Assembly (NCBI GenBank): GCA_965243285.1
Contig: OZ251537.1
Coordinates: 2,108,001-2,172,000 of the forward strand
Length of the DNA: 64,000 nt
Direction of reading: 5' to 3'
Source of the DNA: JAHRAW01 sp965243285
Lineage (GTDB): Bacteria > Pseudomonadota > Gammaproteobacteria > Arenicellales > Poriferihabitantaceae
Shown here: piece by piece, positions 7,255 to 18,476 of the stretch
Layout: every line of letters begins with the position of its first letter
Numbering within the stretch: position 1 is the stretch's first letter
Position numbers and translations under genes: made by a program
Notes under the pieces: generated by a model
What the model saw: only the letters and a program-made list of their open reading frames with translations
Database searches by the model: none
What the model was told of the DNA's origin: nothing

Positions 7255-10200
7255 ATGAAAAACATGCATAAAAATTACCGTATCGGTCTGGATGTAGGCA
7301 CTAATTCATTGGGATGGAGCCTATTGTTGTTGGATGAAAATGGCGAACCTTCGAAAATCGAAGCCGCCGGCTCGCGAATTTTCACCGAGGGACGGGATGA
7401 GAAGAGCCAAGCCACGCTGGCATCCACCCGCCGCACCGCTCGCTCGGCGCGTCGCCGTCGCGACCGTTTCAAGCAACGGCAAAAATTTCTGTTGGATGTG
7501 CTCACTAAGTACGGATTATTCCCGCAAGACGAGGCCACGAAGTCTGATCTGCAGAAAAAGAATCCACTGGCATTGCGCGGTCGCGCCTTGCAAGAAAAAC
7601 TCACCCCCTATGAAATCGGCCGCGCGTTGTTTCACCTAAACCAGCGCCGCGGCTTCCAAAGCAATCGCAAAGATCGCAGCGAGGAAGCCACTAGCGGCAA
7701 AATATCGGAATCTTCGCGACGGTTGTTAGAGGAAATGGGGTTGATCGAGGCCCCCATGTCGCGCGAGGACTATAAAAAACTTTCTCGGGATGATAAAAAA
7801 TTGGCGCGCCAGCAAGCCGCGTCAGACCGGCGCAATGCCTTGGAAAAATTAGCGGCGCGAAAAAACTTGACCTATGGCGGTTTTTTATATGCGCGTCAAC
7901 TGCGCGAGCAACCCACCCGCGCCCGTCCCGGGGCCGGGGATGACGGCAAATTATACGATGTGTATCCGACGCGCGAATTGTATAAAGATGAATTTAAGAA
8001 GATATGGGCGGCGCAACAATCCCATCATGGTGACTTGATGACGGCGGCGGCGCGCGACCGTATCGACCATGTGATTTTTACCCAGCGCCCGCTAAAACCG
8101 CAGAAGGTGGGCATGTGCGCCTACATGGATGACGAGGAGCGCATGTTTCGCGCCATGCCCAGTTTTCAGCGCTATCGAATTTTTCAAGAAGTGAATAATC
8201 TGGAATGGCACACCAGCGACGGGAAATTTAAACTGCTCAACTACCCGGATGCGCGCGATGCGATCATCGCCTTGCTCATGCGACCGCCGCACAAAGAAGA
8301 GCCGACCGATAAAAATGCGCAAGTAGGTTTTTTCGAGATGAAAAAAATCTTGAAGCGCATGGATGTGGCCGAGGGCAAGTTTCATTTTAATTTTGAAACA
8401 CCGAAACGCAAAGGATTTGACGGCGACCTCACCGCGCACATGATGCATCACGAGGATTATGTCGGCGCGGATTGGCACGACTGGCCGCTTGAGAAACAAG
8501 ATGAATTCGTGGCGGTGATCATGGGCGATGAGATGAAAGATGAAGAAATTTGCGAACATTTGAGGCGCGACTATGGTTTGTCGCATGCTGCCGCCGAAAA
8601 GTGTCGGGATGCGCGCTTCAATGACGGCACCGCGGCTTTATCGCTCAAGGCAGCGCGGTTGTTGCTGCATGAAATGAAAGAAGGTTTGATGATTCAATCC
8701 GATGCGGTAGAAAAAGTAGCGGACGAAAATGAAAATTTCATCAACCCGTTTACCCGCAGCCGAGATGGGGAACTGCAAGATAACTTGCCATATTACGGCG
8801 AAGTTTTCGCTGACGGGCGGCATATCATCCCCGGCGACCGCATGGCGGAAGATGCGGGCGATGCGCGAAAATACTTCGGCGGCGTTACCAACCCCACGGT
8901 GCACATCGCGCTGAATCAAATACGACAAGTGGTCAATGAATTGATCACGCGCTATGGGCGGCCGGCCGAGATAGCGATTGAACTCGGGCGCAATTTGCCG
9001 GTGGGGGAAAAGGGGCGCAAGGAGATCGATAAAGAACAAAGGGATAATCAAGATAGGAATGAAAGGCTAAACAAAGAACTCCATGAGCAAGGTCAAGCGA
9101 CCACTGTGAACAACCGCTTGCGCTTGGTGCTATGGAAGGAATTAGGCGCTGGCCCGAATGACCGACGCTGTCCATTTTCCGGTGACATCATCGGCGTGTC
9201 CGATTTATTCAACGGCAACGCGGAAATCGAACACTTGATTCCATTCAGTCGTTCCTTAGACGATAGTCGCGCCAATAAGGTGATTTGCACCCGACGCGCG
9301 AATCGAGACAAAGGCAAGGCAACGCCTTTTGAGGCCTTTGGCGATGATCAGAAAAAGGGCTATGTATGGGATGAGATTTTCGAACGGGCGAAGGGTTTAT
9401 CGAAACCAAAGCAGTGGCGGTTCCAAAAAGATGCCATGGAAATATGGGAGCGCGATGGTGATTTCACCTCCCGCCACCTTAATGACACGCGCTATATCGG
9501 GCGGGTGGCGCGGGAATATCTCGAATGCGTTTGCCCGACTGATAAAATCGTGGTGTTGACCGGTCGGTTGACCGCCTTGCTGCGCCGGCATTGGGGCTTG
9601 AACAGCGTGCTGCACGATGACAAAAATCTAGACGGCGAGCAACCGCCGAAAAAGAAAAACCGCGAAGACCATCGTCACCATGCCGTAGACGCCATCGTCA
9701 TCGGTATGACTTCGCGCGCCATGTTACAAAAAGTATCTACGGCCGCCAATCGCACAGAAGATTTGTGCTTGCCTGCGATATTCGAGAAAAATCATGCTGG
9801 CGAAAGCGCCATCGATCCATGGACTGGCTTTCGCAACGAGGTGCGCCAGGTGATTCAAAACATCGTGGTATCACATCGTTCGCGGCGGAAAAAAGCGGAG
9901 TTTAAAGAAACGCCGACCGGCAAGCGCATTCCGTTATCGACCAGCGGGCAACTCCATAACGAGACCGCCTATGGAATTATTTCCGGCGCGGATAAAAAGG
10001 GCTTATCGGCAGTGGTGGTGCGCAAACCCGTGGATTGGTTTGATAGTGAAAGCCGCCTAGAATCCATTCGTAATGCGTACTTGCGTAATAAATTCATGCA
10101 AGCATTTAAATCCGGCGGGGATAAAGCCGACCGGAAAAAACAAGTGGCTGCCCTTGCCCAGGAATTGCGCATTAGAGGCTTGCGCCGCACCGAAAAACTC

Positions 10201-10686
10201 AAAGTGATTCCGATCACGGATAAAACCGGAAAAGAATATAAGGCCTACAAAGGGGACAGCAATTGGGGGATGGAAATCTATGAATATCCGTCCGGGCACA
10301 AAAAATCGGGGAAATGGGCCGGCATCGTGATTTCCACATTCGATGCTAACAAACATGACTTCGAACCCGGGCAGACTTACAAGCCGCATCCGGCGGCGAA
10401 ACTCGTTATGCGGTTGCAGATTAATGACTGCATTGAAATTAAGGAGAATGATAAAAAACGCATCATGCGTTTGCAAACAATCTCCGACAGGTTATCTTTC
10501 GCAGAACTCTATGAAGCGAATGTGGATGCGCGTAACCGGAACAAGGAAGATGCGTTTAATTACTATCGTAAAACAGCAAGCGCATTAAAATCGGTGGCGG
10601 CGCGCAAGGTTCACATCAGCCCGGCGGGCAAGGTCAACTATGAAAAACGCCGCAAACCGCGCCGCAAGCCCGATAACGAATCCTGA
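7255..10686 (+). CDS. cas9: Cas9, type II-C RNA-guided DNA endonuclease
   Basis: This 1143-residue Cas9 would cut DNA matched by its crRNA-tracrRNA guide. RuvC-I is YRIGLDVGTNSLGW with Asp13. An arginine-rich bridge helix follows (about 59-78). RuvC-II IAIELGRN has Glu576. HNH EIEHLIPFSR has His660, with Asn683 in RANRDKGK. RuvC-III HHAVDAIVIG has His809 and Asp812. The C-terminal part holds GDSNWGMEIYEY and GIVISTFDANK, typical of the PAM-interacting end of II-C proteins. All catalytic residues are present, so it should be active. The codon before the HNH His encodes Glu, not the Asp of SpCas9; many II-C proteins share this. ATG at 7264 is an alternative start. cas1 follows after 6 bp. Confidence 0.97.
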   Translation: MKNMHKNYRIGLDVGTNSLGWSLLLLDENGEPSKIEAAGSRIFTEGRDEKSQATLASTRRTARSARRRRDRFKQRQKFLLDVLTKYGLFPQDEATKSDLQKKNPLALRGRALQEKLTPYEIGRALFHLNQRRGFQSNRKDRSEEATSGKISESSRRLLEEMGLIEAPMSREDYKKLSRDDKKLARQQAASDRRNALEKLAARKNLTYGGFLYARQLREQPTRARPGAGDDGKLYDVYPTRELYKDEFKKIWAAQQSHHGDLMTAAARDRIDHVIFTQRPLKPQKVGMCAYMDDEERMFRAMPSFQRYRIFQEVNNLEWHTSDGKFKLLNYPDARDAIIALLMRPPHKEEPTDKNAQVGFFEMKKILKRMDVAEGKFHFNFETPKRKGFDGDLTAHMMHHEDYVGADWHDWPLEKQDEFVAVIMGDEMKDEEICEHLRRDYGLSHAAAEKCRDARFNDGTAALSLKAARLLLHEMKEGLMIQSDAVEKVADENENFINPFTRSRDGELQDNLPYYGEVFADGRHIIPGDRMAEDAGDARKYFGGVTNPTVHIALNQIRQVVNELITRYGRPAEIAIELGRNLPVGEKGRKEIDKEQRDNQDRNERLNKELHEQGQATTVNNRLRLVLWKELGAGPNDRRCPFSGDIIGVSDLFNGNAEIEHLIPFSRSLDDSRANKVICTRRANRDKGKATPFEAFGDDQKKGYVWDEIFERAKGLSKPKQWRFQKDAMEIWERDGDFTSRHLNDTRYIGRVAREYLECVCPTDKIVVLTGRLTALLRRHWGLNSVLHDDKNLDGEQPPKKKNREDHRHHAVDAIVIGMTSRAMLQKVSTAANRTEDLCLPAIFEKNHAGESAIDPWTGFRNEVRQVIQNIVVSHRSRRKKAEFKETPTGKRIPLSTSGQLHNETAYGIISGADKKGLSAVVVRKPVDWFDSESRLESIRNAYLRNKFMQAFKSGGDKADRKKQVAALAQELRIRGLRRTEKLKVIPITDKTGKEYKAYKGDSNWGMEIYEYPSGHKKSGKWAGIVISTFDANKHDFEPGQTYKPHPAAKLVMRLQINDCIEIKENDKKRIMRLQTISDRLSFAELYEANVDARNRNKEDAFNYYRKTASALKSVAARKVHISPAGKVNYEKRRKPRRKPDNES

Positions 10687-10692
10687 ATCCCT

Positions 10693-11601
10693 GTGACCGG
10701 GCAAATCGTCGAAATCACTCAGCCAGGCTACTGGTTGAGTAAGGCAAGGGGATTTTTGGAAGTCTCGGAAAAGGGCGGAAAAATCGGGCAAGTGCCGCTG
10801 GACGACATCGCAGCGGTGATTATTTCAACCCCCGGTTGCTCGGTGTCCACGGTGCTTATCGATCACCTGTGCCGGCGCAATGTGCCGTTGGTTATTTGCG
10901 GCGAAAACTATTTGCCGACTAGTTTCACCATGCCGTTGCATGGCTATAACCGGCAGTTTCATGTCATGCGGGCGCAAGCGGCGTTGACGGCGCCGCGCCG
11001 CAAGCGGGTGTGGCAAAAAATCGTCCGCGCCAAAATCAACAACCAAGCCGAAGTGCTGGCGCGCATCGGCCACAGCCCCAAACCATTGCAGCGCATCGCC
11101 GGCAAAGTGCGCGCCGGCGACCCGGAAAACTGCGAGGCGCAGGCGGCGCGGGTGTATTGGCAGAGTCTTTTCGGCGCCGAGTTTCGCCGCAACCGAGCCG
11201 CGCCCGGCATCAATGCGGCATTAAACTACACCTACACCATCGTTCGCGCTTGCGTGGCGCGCGGCGCCAGCGGGGCCGGTTTGCATCCCAGTTTTAGTTT
11301 GCACCATAAAAATCCGCAAAATTCGTTTAACTTGGTGGATGACCTCATGGAGCCCTTCCGCCCGATAACCGATTACGCGATTTACCAGCGTTTGGGCTCG
11401 GTGCAAGTGGATTTGAGCCCGCAAATCAAGAGTCAACTGGCGGCGATTACCGCATTGGTGGTGCCGCTGGCTGGGGAGGGGCCGCCGTTATCCATGGCGG
11501 CGGTCAAAATGTGCCGTTCTTTCGCGGCCTATTATTTGGGCGAAAATGATGATGTGCTGCTGCCGTCCCTGCCGTCTCCACTGGAGATAGCGGCGTTATG
11601 A
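10693..11601 (+). CDS. cas1: Cas1, type II CRISPR integrase
   Basis: Cas1 integrates new spacers at the array together with Cas2. The protein has 302 residues and a GTG start 6 bp after the cas9 stop. Metal-binding residues are Glu148 in NCEAQAARVYW, His205 in FSLHHKN and Glu220 in DDLMEPFRP, spaced as in type II Cas1 proteins. It overlaps cas2 by an ATGA junction, so the two are translated together. No cas4 or csn2 is present, which makes the locus type II-C. Confidence 0.96.
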   Translation: MTGQIVEITQPGYWLSKARGFLEVSEKGGKIGQVPLDDIAAVIISTPGCSVSTVLIDHLCRRNVPLVICGENYLPTSFTMPLHGYNRQFHVMRAQAALTAPRRKRVWQKIVRAKINNQAEVLARIGHSPKPLQRIAGKVRAGDPENCEAQAARVYWQSLFGAEFRRNRAAPGINAALNYTYTIVRACVARGASGAGLHPSFSLHHKNPQNSFNLVDDLMEPFRPITDYAIYQRLGSVQVDLSPQIKSQLAAITALVVPLAGEGPPLSMAAVKMCRSFAAYYLGENDDVLLPSLPSPLEIAAL

Positions 11602-11939
11602 GCCGCCGCATTTATCTAAGCCCGTACCGCATCATGTGGCTTTTCGTCATGTTCGATTTGCCGGTGGGCACGCGAAAAGAGCGCAAAGAGGCGAGCGGTT
11701 TTCGCAATAACTTGCTGGATATGGGGTTTGAAATGTCGCAGTTTTCGATCTACCTAAAATACTGCGCATCCGGGGAAAAAGCGGACTCCGTCGGCGGCAG
11801 AATCCAAAAAAAACTGCCCCCCGGCGGAAAAGTGGATATTCTCACCATCACCGACAAGCAATTTGCCAACATGAAACGATTTTATGCCCGAGGGCACCTC
11901 TCAAATGCTGGCCAACCCAAGCAATTACGGCTGTTTTAG
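11598..11939 (+). CDS. cas2: Cas2, CRISPR adaptation subunit
   Basis: The 113-residue protein matches type II Cas2. WLFVMFDLPV near residue 20 has the conserved Asp, and the ferredoxin-like fold follows (FEMSQFSIYLKYC, then KVDILTITDKQF). It bridges two Cas1 dimers in the integration complex. The start ATG overlaps the cas1 stop. The last base of its stop codon begins the palindrome that separates the operon from the array. Confidence 0.95.
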   Translation: MSRRIYLSPYRIMWLFVMFDLPVGTRKERKEASGFRNNLLDMGFEMSQFSIYLKYCASGEKADSVGGRIQKKLPPGGKVDILTITDKQFANMKRFYARGHLSNAGQPKQLRLF

Positions 11940-11975
11940 CGGAGTTTTCTTCGTTAGTAATGAAGAAAACTCCGC
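11939..11975. terminator. Perfect 14-bp hairpin between cas2 and the array
   Basis: Arms GCGGAGTTTTCTTC (11939-11952) and its exact complement (11962-11975) enclose a 9-base loop. No long T-run follows on either strand (TAAAAC one way, ATAAAA the other), so it could be a weak two-way terminator, separating cas transcripts from array transcripts, or a processing site. Confidence 0.6.
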
Positions 11976-12001
11976 ATAAAACAATAACTTACACAACCCC
12001 T

Positions 12002-15000
12002 GATTATACAGGGGGGGAACAGGTAGGGCTAAGACAACGCCGGCAAGCCGGACGGTCTTATCCGTTTCGATTATACAGGGGGGGAACAGGTAGGGCTAAG
12101 ACAACGGAAATCACCGAGGGCCTCGAGCGGCTAGCGATTATACAGGGGGGGAACAGGTAGGGCTAAGACAACATGTCTTGGTTTATTGTGTACGGATAGC
12201 CGGATTATACAGGGGGGGAACAGGTAGGGCTAAGACAACTGGCTAAACAAGCGACTAAACATCTGGACTGATTATACAGGGGGGGAACAGGTAGGGCTAA
12301 GACAACGGCGGCGGCGAGGCGCGCCAAGCCCCCCATGATTATACAGGGGGGGAACAGGTAGGGCTAAGACAACACCATGCCCTCACGGGTGCGCTCGCTT
12401 GGCGATTATACAGGGGGGGAACAGGTAGGGCTAAGACAACAAACTAACCTCGCACACATCGACCAACTCAGATTATACAGGGGGGGAACAGGTAGGGCTA
12501 AGACAACTGACCGGCGCGACCGCATTTAGCATTTAGATTATACAGGGGGGGAACAGGTAGGGCTAAGACAACGCATGGATGATGATAAAGTCAACGCCGC
12601 TAGATTATACAGGGGGGGAACAGGTAGGGCTAAGACAACACGCCTTTGAATTGGCCCGCCGAGTTAGAGATTATACAGGGGGGGAACAGGTAGGGCTAAG
12701 ACAACGGTATCTGGCTGGATATTATTATCCAGTCGGGATTATACAGGGGGGGAACAGGTAGGGCTAAGACAACGCAGGCATGCGATGTGTTCAATAATGG
12801 TCGGATTATACAGGGGGGGAACAGGTAGGGCTAAGACAACGATCGACCATCATGGCCGCCGAAAGCGAGGGATTATACAGGGGGGGAACAGGTAGGGCTA
12901 AGACAACAACCTATCGCCGGCGATGAAGGAACTAGAGGGATTATACAGGGGGGGAACAGGTAGGGCTAAGACAACACAAGGGCGAGTTGGTATTCCACCA
13001 GCGGCGATTATACAGGGGGGGAACAGGTAGGGCTAAGACAACGGTTTTAGCGCCGCAATAGACCTCGGCGCCGATTATACAGGGGGGGAACAGGTAGGGC
13101 TAAGACAACCCGAACAGCATATCCACGTCGGCGGCGATTGATTATACAGGGGGGGAACAGGTAGGGCTAAGACAACGCTTCGAATTTTGCACCAACCTGT
13201 GCCTCCGATTATACAGGGGGGGAACAGGTAGGGCTAAGACAACTACATAAACCCCGGGCCGCGCCCACAGGCCGATTATACAGGGGGGGAACAGGTAGGG
13301 CTAAGACAACTGCGGTTATGGCGTTGAATTCTGAGGACGGGATTATACAGGGGGGGAACAGGTAGGGCTAAGACAACTGGGTTGGCGGTGAATAGCGGCG
13401 CGGCGGGGATTATACAGGGGGGGAACAGGTAGGGCTAAGACAACGGTATCTGGCTGGATATTATTATCCAGTCGGGATTATACAGGGGGGGAACAGGTAG
13501 GGCTAAGACAACGCAGGCATGCGATGTGTTCAATAATGGTCGGATTATACAGGGGGGGAACAGGTAGGGCTAAGACAACGATCGACCATCATGGCCGCCG
13601 AAAGCGAGGGATTATACAGGGGGGGAACAGGTAGGGCTAAGACAACAACCTATCGCCGGCGATGAAGGAACTAGAGGGATTATACAGGGGGGGAACAGGT
13701 AGGGCTAAGACAACACAAGGGCGAGTTGGTATTCCACCAGCGGCGATTATACAGGGGGGGAACAGGTAGGGCTAAGACAACGGTTTTAGCGCCGCAATAG
13801 ACCTCGGCGCCGATTATACAGGGGGGGAACAGGTAGGGCTAAGACAACCCGAACAGCATATCCACGTCGGCGGCGATTGATTATACAGGGGGGGAACAGG
13901 TAGGGCTAAGACAACGCTTCGAATTTTGCACCAACCTGTGCCTCCGATTATACAGGGGGGGAACAGGTAGGGCTAAGACAACTACATAAACCCCGGGCCG
14001 CGCCCACAGGCCGATTATACAGGGGGGGAACAGGTAGGGCTAAGACAACTGCGGTTATGGCGTTGAATTCTGAGGACGGGATTATACAGGGGGGGAACAG
14101 GTAGGGCTAAGACAACGAAAAGGCCTAATCGCCCACATGCGCCGTAGATTATACAGGGGGGGAACAGGTAGGGCTAAGACAACGGATCGTACTCGCTCGG
14201 CGTATGCGTCAGCGATTATACAGGGGGGGAACAGGTAGGGCTAAGACAACTGATAGAGACGATTGCATCATGGAAGATGAGATTATACAGGGGGGGAACA
14301 GGTAGGGCTAAGACAACAGAATGGGTTCGCGCCGTCAAGGTAGCGCCGATTATACAGGGGGGGAACAGGTAGGGCTAAGACAACGGTGTCGTCAATAGGC
14401 GTGTGGCCGTTTGCGATTATACAGGGGGGGAACAGGTAGGGCTAAGACAACATGGCATGGCGAGCATTGTCGGCTCGGCGGGATTATACAGGGGGGGAAC
14501 AGGTAGGGCTAAGACAACACCTTAGCCGCCCCCCAGTGAATTCACTAAGATTATACAGGGGGGGAACAGGTAGGGCTAAGACAACGCCTTAATCTGTTGC
14601 TCGATGCGATCCGGCGATTATACAGGGGGGGAACAGGTAGGGCTAAGACAACGTACGCGGCCTTGTGGCCGAATTGGGCATCGATTATACAGGGGGGGAA
14701 CAGGTAGGGCTAAGACAACTTCGGTGTGTTTTCTATCAAGGTTAGAAGCGATTATACAGGGGGGGAACAGGTAGGGCTAAGACAACGGATTCGTAGCGCT
14801 GGAGGCATTGCCCGACGATTATACAGGGGGGGAACAGGTAGGGCTAAGACAACAAACGCGCCTCTCGGTCGCTTGCCGCGCCCGATTATACAGGGGGGGA
14901 ACAGGTAGGGCTAAGACAACAAAACCAGTCGCCGGGCGGCAATGGCTCGCGATTATACAGGGGGGGAACAGGTAGGGCTAAGACAACTACACTGGCGTTC

Positions 15001-18000
15001 CAGCCCATATTAGCGACGATTATACAGGGGGGGAACAGGTAGGGCTAAGACAACTTGTGGTACTCCGCCTCAACATCACGGGCGGATTATACAGGGGGGG
15101 AACAGGTAGGGCTAAGACAACAGCACATCGAAAAGGTCGCTTAGCGGCAGGCGATTATACAGGGGGGGAACAGGTAGGGCTAAGACAACTACAGCCTCCG
15201 CCCACTTCCCTCTTGTAAAAGATTATACAGGGGGGGAACAGGTAGGGCTAAGACAACCGAAAACAACACCACCATTGACGACCTGATGATTATACAGGGG
15301 GGGAACAGGTAGGGCTAAGACAACACAGTCGCAGCAACACTTCCACTGTTAACCGATTATACAGGGGGGGAACAGGTAGGGCTAAGACAACAGTGAGGTG
15401 CCGCCGGTGAGGTGTGGCCTCAGATTATACAGGGGGGGAACAGGTAGGGCTAAGACAACGAGGTTGTGGGTAACTGCGACTTTGATTGTGATTATACAGG
15501 GGGGGAACAGGTAGGGCTAAGACAACATGGCGCAAGTGTTTGTGCATCCGGCTTGGGATTATACAGGGGGGGAACAGGTAGGGCTAAGACAACATTCCAA
15601 GCATGGTAGTGAGTATCATAAGCGATTATACAGGGGGGGAACAGGTAGGGCTAAGACAACTTCCATCTCATGTTTGGTCATGCGCTCAGCGATTATACAG
15701 GGGGGGAACAGGTAGGGCTAAGACAACTTGTGGTACTCCGCCTCAACATCACGGGCGGATTATACAGGGGGGGAACAGGTAGGGCTAAGACAACAGCACA
15801 TCGAAAAGGTCGCTTAGCGGCAGGCGATTATACAGGGGGGGAACAGGTAGGGCTAAGACAACATTCACTGGTCGCCAGTTTTATGCTACAATGATTATAC
15901 AGGGGGGGAACAGGTAGGGCTAAGACAACGATAGCATAACCTTTGACTCCAATAGCGATGATTATACAGGGGGGGAACAGGTAGGGCTAAGACAACCAGG
16001 GTAACGCCATCGCTGCTGGCATTGAAGATTATACAGGGGGGGAACAGGTAGGGCTAAGACAACGCTATTGGAGTCGCCGTAACCTATGCGTTCGATTATA
16101 CAGGGGGGGAACAGGTAGGGCTAAGACAACTAAACACCGCCCGCTGCCCCATCGACCTGAGATTATACAGGGGGGGAACAGGTAGGGCTAAGACAACCCG
16201 CGGCGGTGGTGGTCTACAGTAAAGGCGGATTATACAGGGGGGGAACAGGTAGGGCTAAGACAACATAATGATGATTTTGATGATATTAGCTTGAGATTAT
16301 ACAGGGGGGGAACAGGTAGGGCTAAGACAACTCGCCGGCCTGTAGCAACCGATCGCGCACCGATTATACAGGGGGGGAACAGGTAGGGCTAAGACAACTA
16401 GAATTCGGTAGTTTTCAGTGGTCGTGCGGATTATACAGGGGGGGAACAGGTAGGGCTAAGACAACTGGTAGCGCCGACGCTTTAGCAAAAGAGTTGATTA
16501 TACAGGGGGGGAACAGGTAGGGCTAAGACAACAGAGTTCATCATTCGGTCGGGCGCGCCTATGATTATACAGGGGGGGAACAGGTAGGGCTAAGACAACG
16601 TCTGGCGGGGCGAAGAGTTAGGGCGGGCGATTATACAGGGGGGGAACAGGTAGGGCTAAGACAACGTATTGATATGCATTAGACGCAGAGCTGAAGATTA
16701 TACAGGGGGGGAACAGGTAGGGCTAAGACAACGTCTCTGATAGCCTGGCCCGGCAGTGTGTAGATTATACAGGGGGGGAACAGGTAGGGCTAAGACAACG
16801 TAACGCTGGATGCAATGTCCACTTCCAGAGATTATACAGGGGGGGAACAGGTAGGGCTAAGACAACAACCGCCACACTCACTTTTATAGAGGATGCGATT
16901 ATACAGGGGGGGAACAGGTAGGGCTAAGACAACTACATCATCGCGCACTACTGGATTGACGCTGATTATACAGGGGGGGAACAGGTAGGGCTAAGACAAC
17001 TGATAGCGCCGACGCTTTAGCAAAAGAGTTGATTATACAGGGGGGGAACAGGTAGGGCTAAGACAACTTTCCAGTGATGATTTACCGAATTCCAGCAGAT
17101 TATACAGGGGGGGAACAGGTAGGGCTAAGACAACGGCCTTTCAGGCCTATCGCCCACAGGCCGCGATTATACAGGGGGGGAACAGGTAGGGCTAAGACAA
17201 CTGCCGAGAAGATACAATGGATTTGGTTTTAGATTATACAGGGGGGGAACAGGTAGGGCTAAGACAACGGCCTTTCAGGCCTATCGCCCACAGGCCGCGA
17301 TTATACAGGGGGGGAACAGGTAGGGCTAAGACAACAAAGCGGCGCAAACGCCCAAAATACGCGCGGATTATACAGGGGGGGAACAGGTAGGGCTAAGACA
17401 ACGCCAAAGCCAAGCGGAAATAAACGCATGGGATTATACAGGGGGGGAACAGGTAGGGCTAAGACAACTCCGAGCGGTCGAGGTCTTTCGCCATCGCCGA
17501 TTATACAGGGGGGGAACAGGTAGGGCTAAGACAACGCGCGCCACCTTGTACCGCCGAAACCCGCCGGATTATACAGGGGGGGAACAGGTAGGGCTAAGAC
17601 AACAGAGTGGGTGCGCGCCGTCAAGATAGCGCCGATTATACAGGGGGGGAACAGGTAGGGCTAAGACAACGGTTATAAGCCACTGCATTTGCGAGAAAGA
17701 GATTATACAGGGGGGGAACAGGTAGGGCTAAGACAACGTATCTCTAATCGGAGTCACCGCCGCTATTGATTATACAGGGGGGGAACAGGTAGGGCTAAGA
17801 CAACACCCACACTTTCGGAGGTTCTGATTATGAAGATTATACAGGGGGGGAACAGGTAGGGCTAAGACAACTAGCATTGACCCGTTATAGTTAGATACAT
17901 TGATTATACAGGGGGGGAACAGGTAGGGCTAAGACAACAGTTTATGCTACAATCCACTTTTCAATTCAGATTATACAGGGGGGGAACAGGTAGGGCTAAG

Positions 18001-18476
18001 ACAACGGGAGGGCGCGGCACATATGAACAACGTGGGATTATACAGGGGGGGAACAGGTAGGGCTAAGACAACGTGGTCTTGCCATTTACCGTAGGATTTT
18101 AAGGATTATACAGGGGGGGAACAGGTAGGGCTAAGACAACCGCCAGTGTTTCGATACCAATCTAGCAGGTGATTATACAGGGGGGGAACAGGTAGGGCTA
18201 AGACAACCTGTACGAGTTGGTGAGGTGGCGGGCGGTGGATTATACAGGGGGGGAACAGGTAGGGCTAAGACAACGTTTCGTCAATTTCGAGGGATGCAAA
18301 AAAAGATTATACAGGGGGGGAACAGGTAGGGCTAAGACAACACACAATAAAATGCGTTGAGCGAAACCGCCAGATTATACAGGGGGGGAACAGGTAGGGC
18401 TAAGACAACAACGCAATGCCGGCGGTTATCCACCGAAAAGATTATACAGGGGGGGAACAGGTAGGGCTAAGACAAC
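12002..18476 (-). CRISPR. CRISPR array, 97 repeats and 96 spacers, type II-C
   Basis: I counted 97 repeat starts from 12002 to 18440. The repeat is 37 bp (plus strand: starts GATTATACA, then seven G, then AACAGGTAGGG, ends CTAAGACAAC) and no repeat variants were seen. Spacers are mostly 30 bp, range 28-31. Read on the minus strand the repeat starts GTTGTCTTAG and ends TATAATC, which fits type II repeats and the predicted tracrRNA, so the crRNAs are probably made right to left. The perfect TATAAT at each repeat end could be a -10 box firing into the next spacer. Spacers 11-20 recur in order as 22-31; 46-47 recur as 56-57; 77 equals 79. The flank at 11976-12001 is AT-rich; the right flank is pseudogene sequence. 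Which end acquires spacers is not settled. Confidence 0.98.
12669..14079. repeat. Tandem duplication of ten repeat-spacer units inside the array
   Basis: The 672 bp from repeat 11 to spacer 20 (12669-13340) appear again at 13408-14079, with the same ten spacers in the same order. A single extra repeat-spacer unit lies between the copies (13341-13407). Recombination between identical repeats is the simplest explanation. Confidence 0.95.

Noticed and set aside
9223..9234. Glu instead of Asp before the HNH histidine of Cas9
   Set aside because: EIEH occurs in many type II-C Cas9 proteins, so it is not a sign of lost cleavage.
11960..15894. Plus-strand frames with repeated DYTGGEQVGLRQ peptides
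   Set aside because: They are translations of the CRISPR repeat and spacers, with no independent sign of coding.
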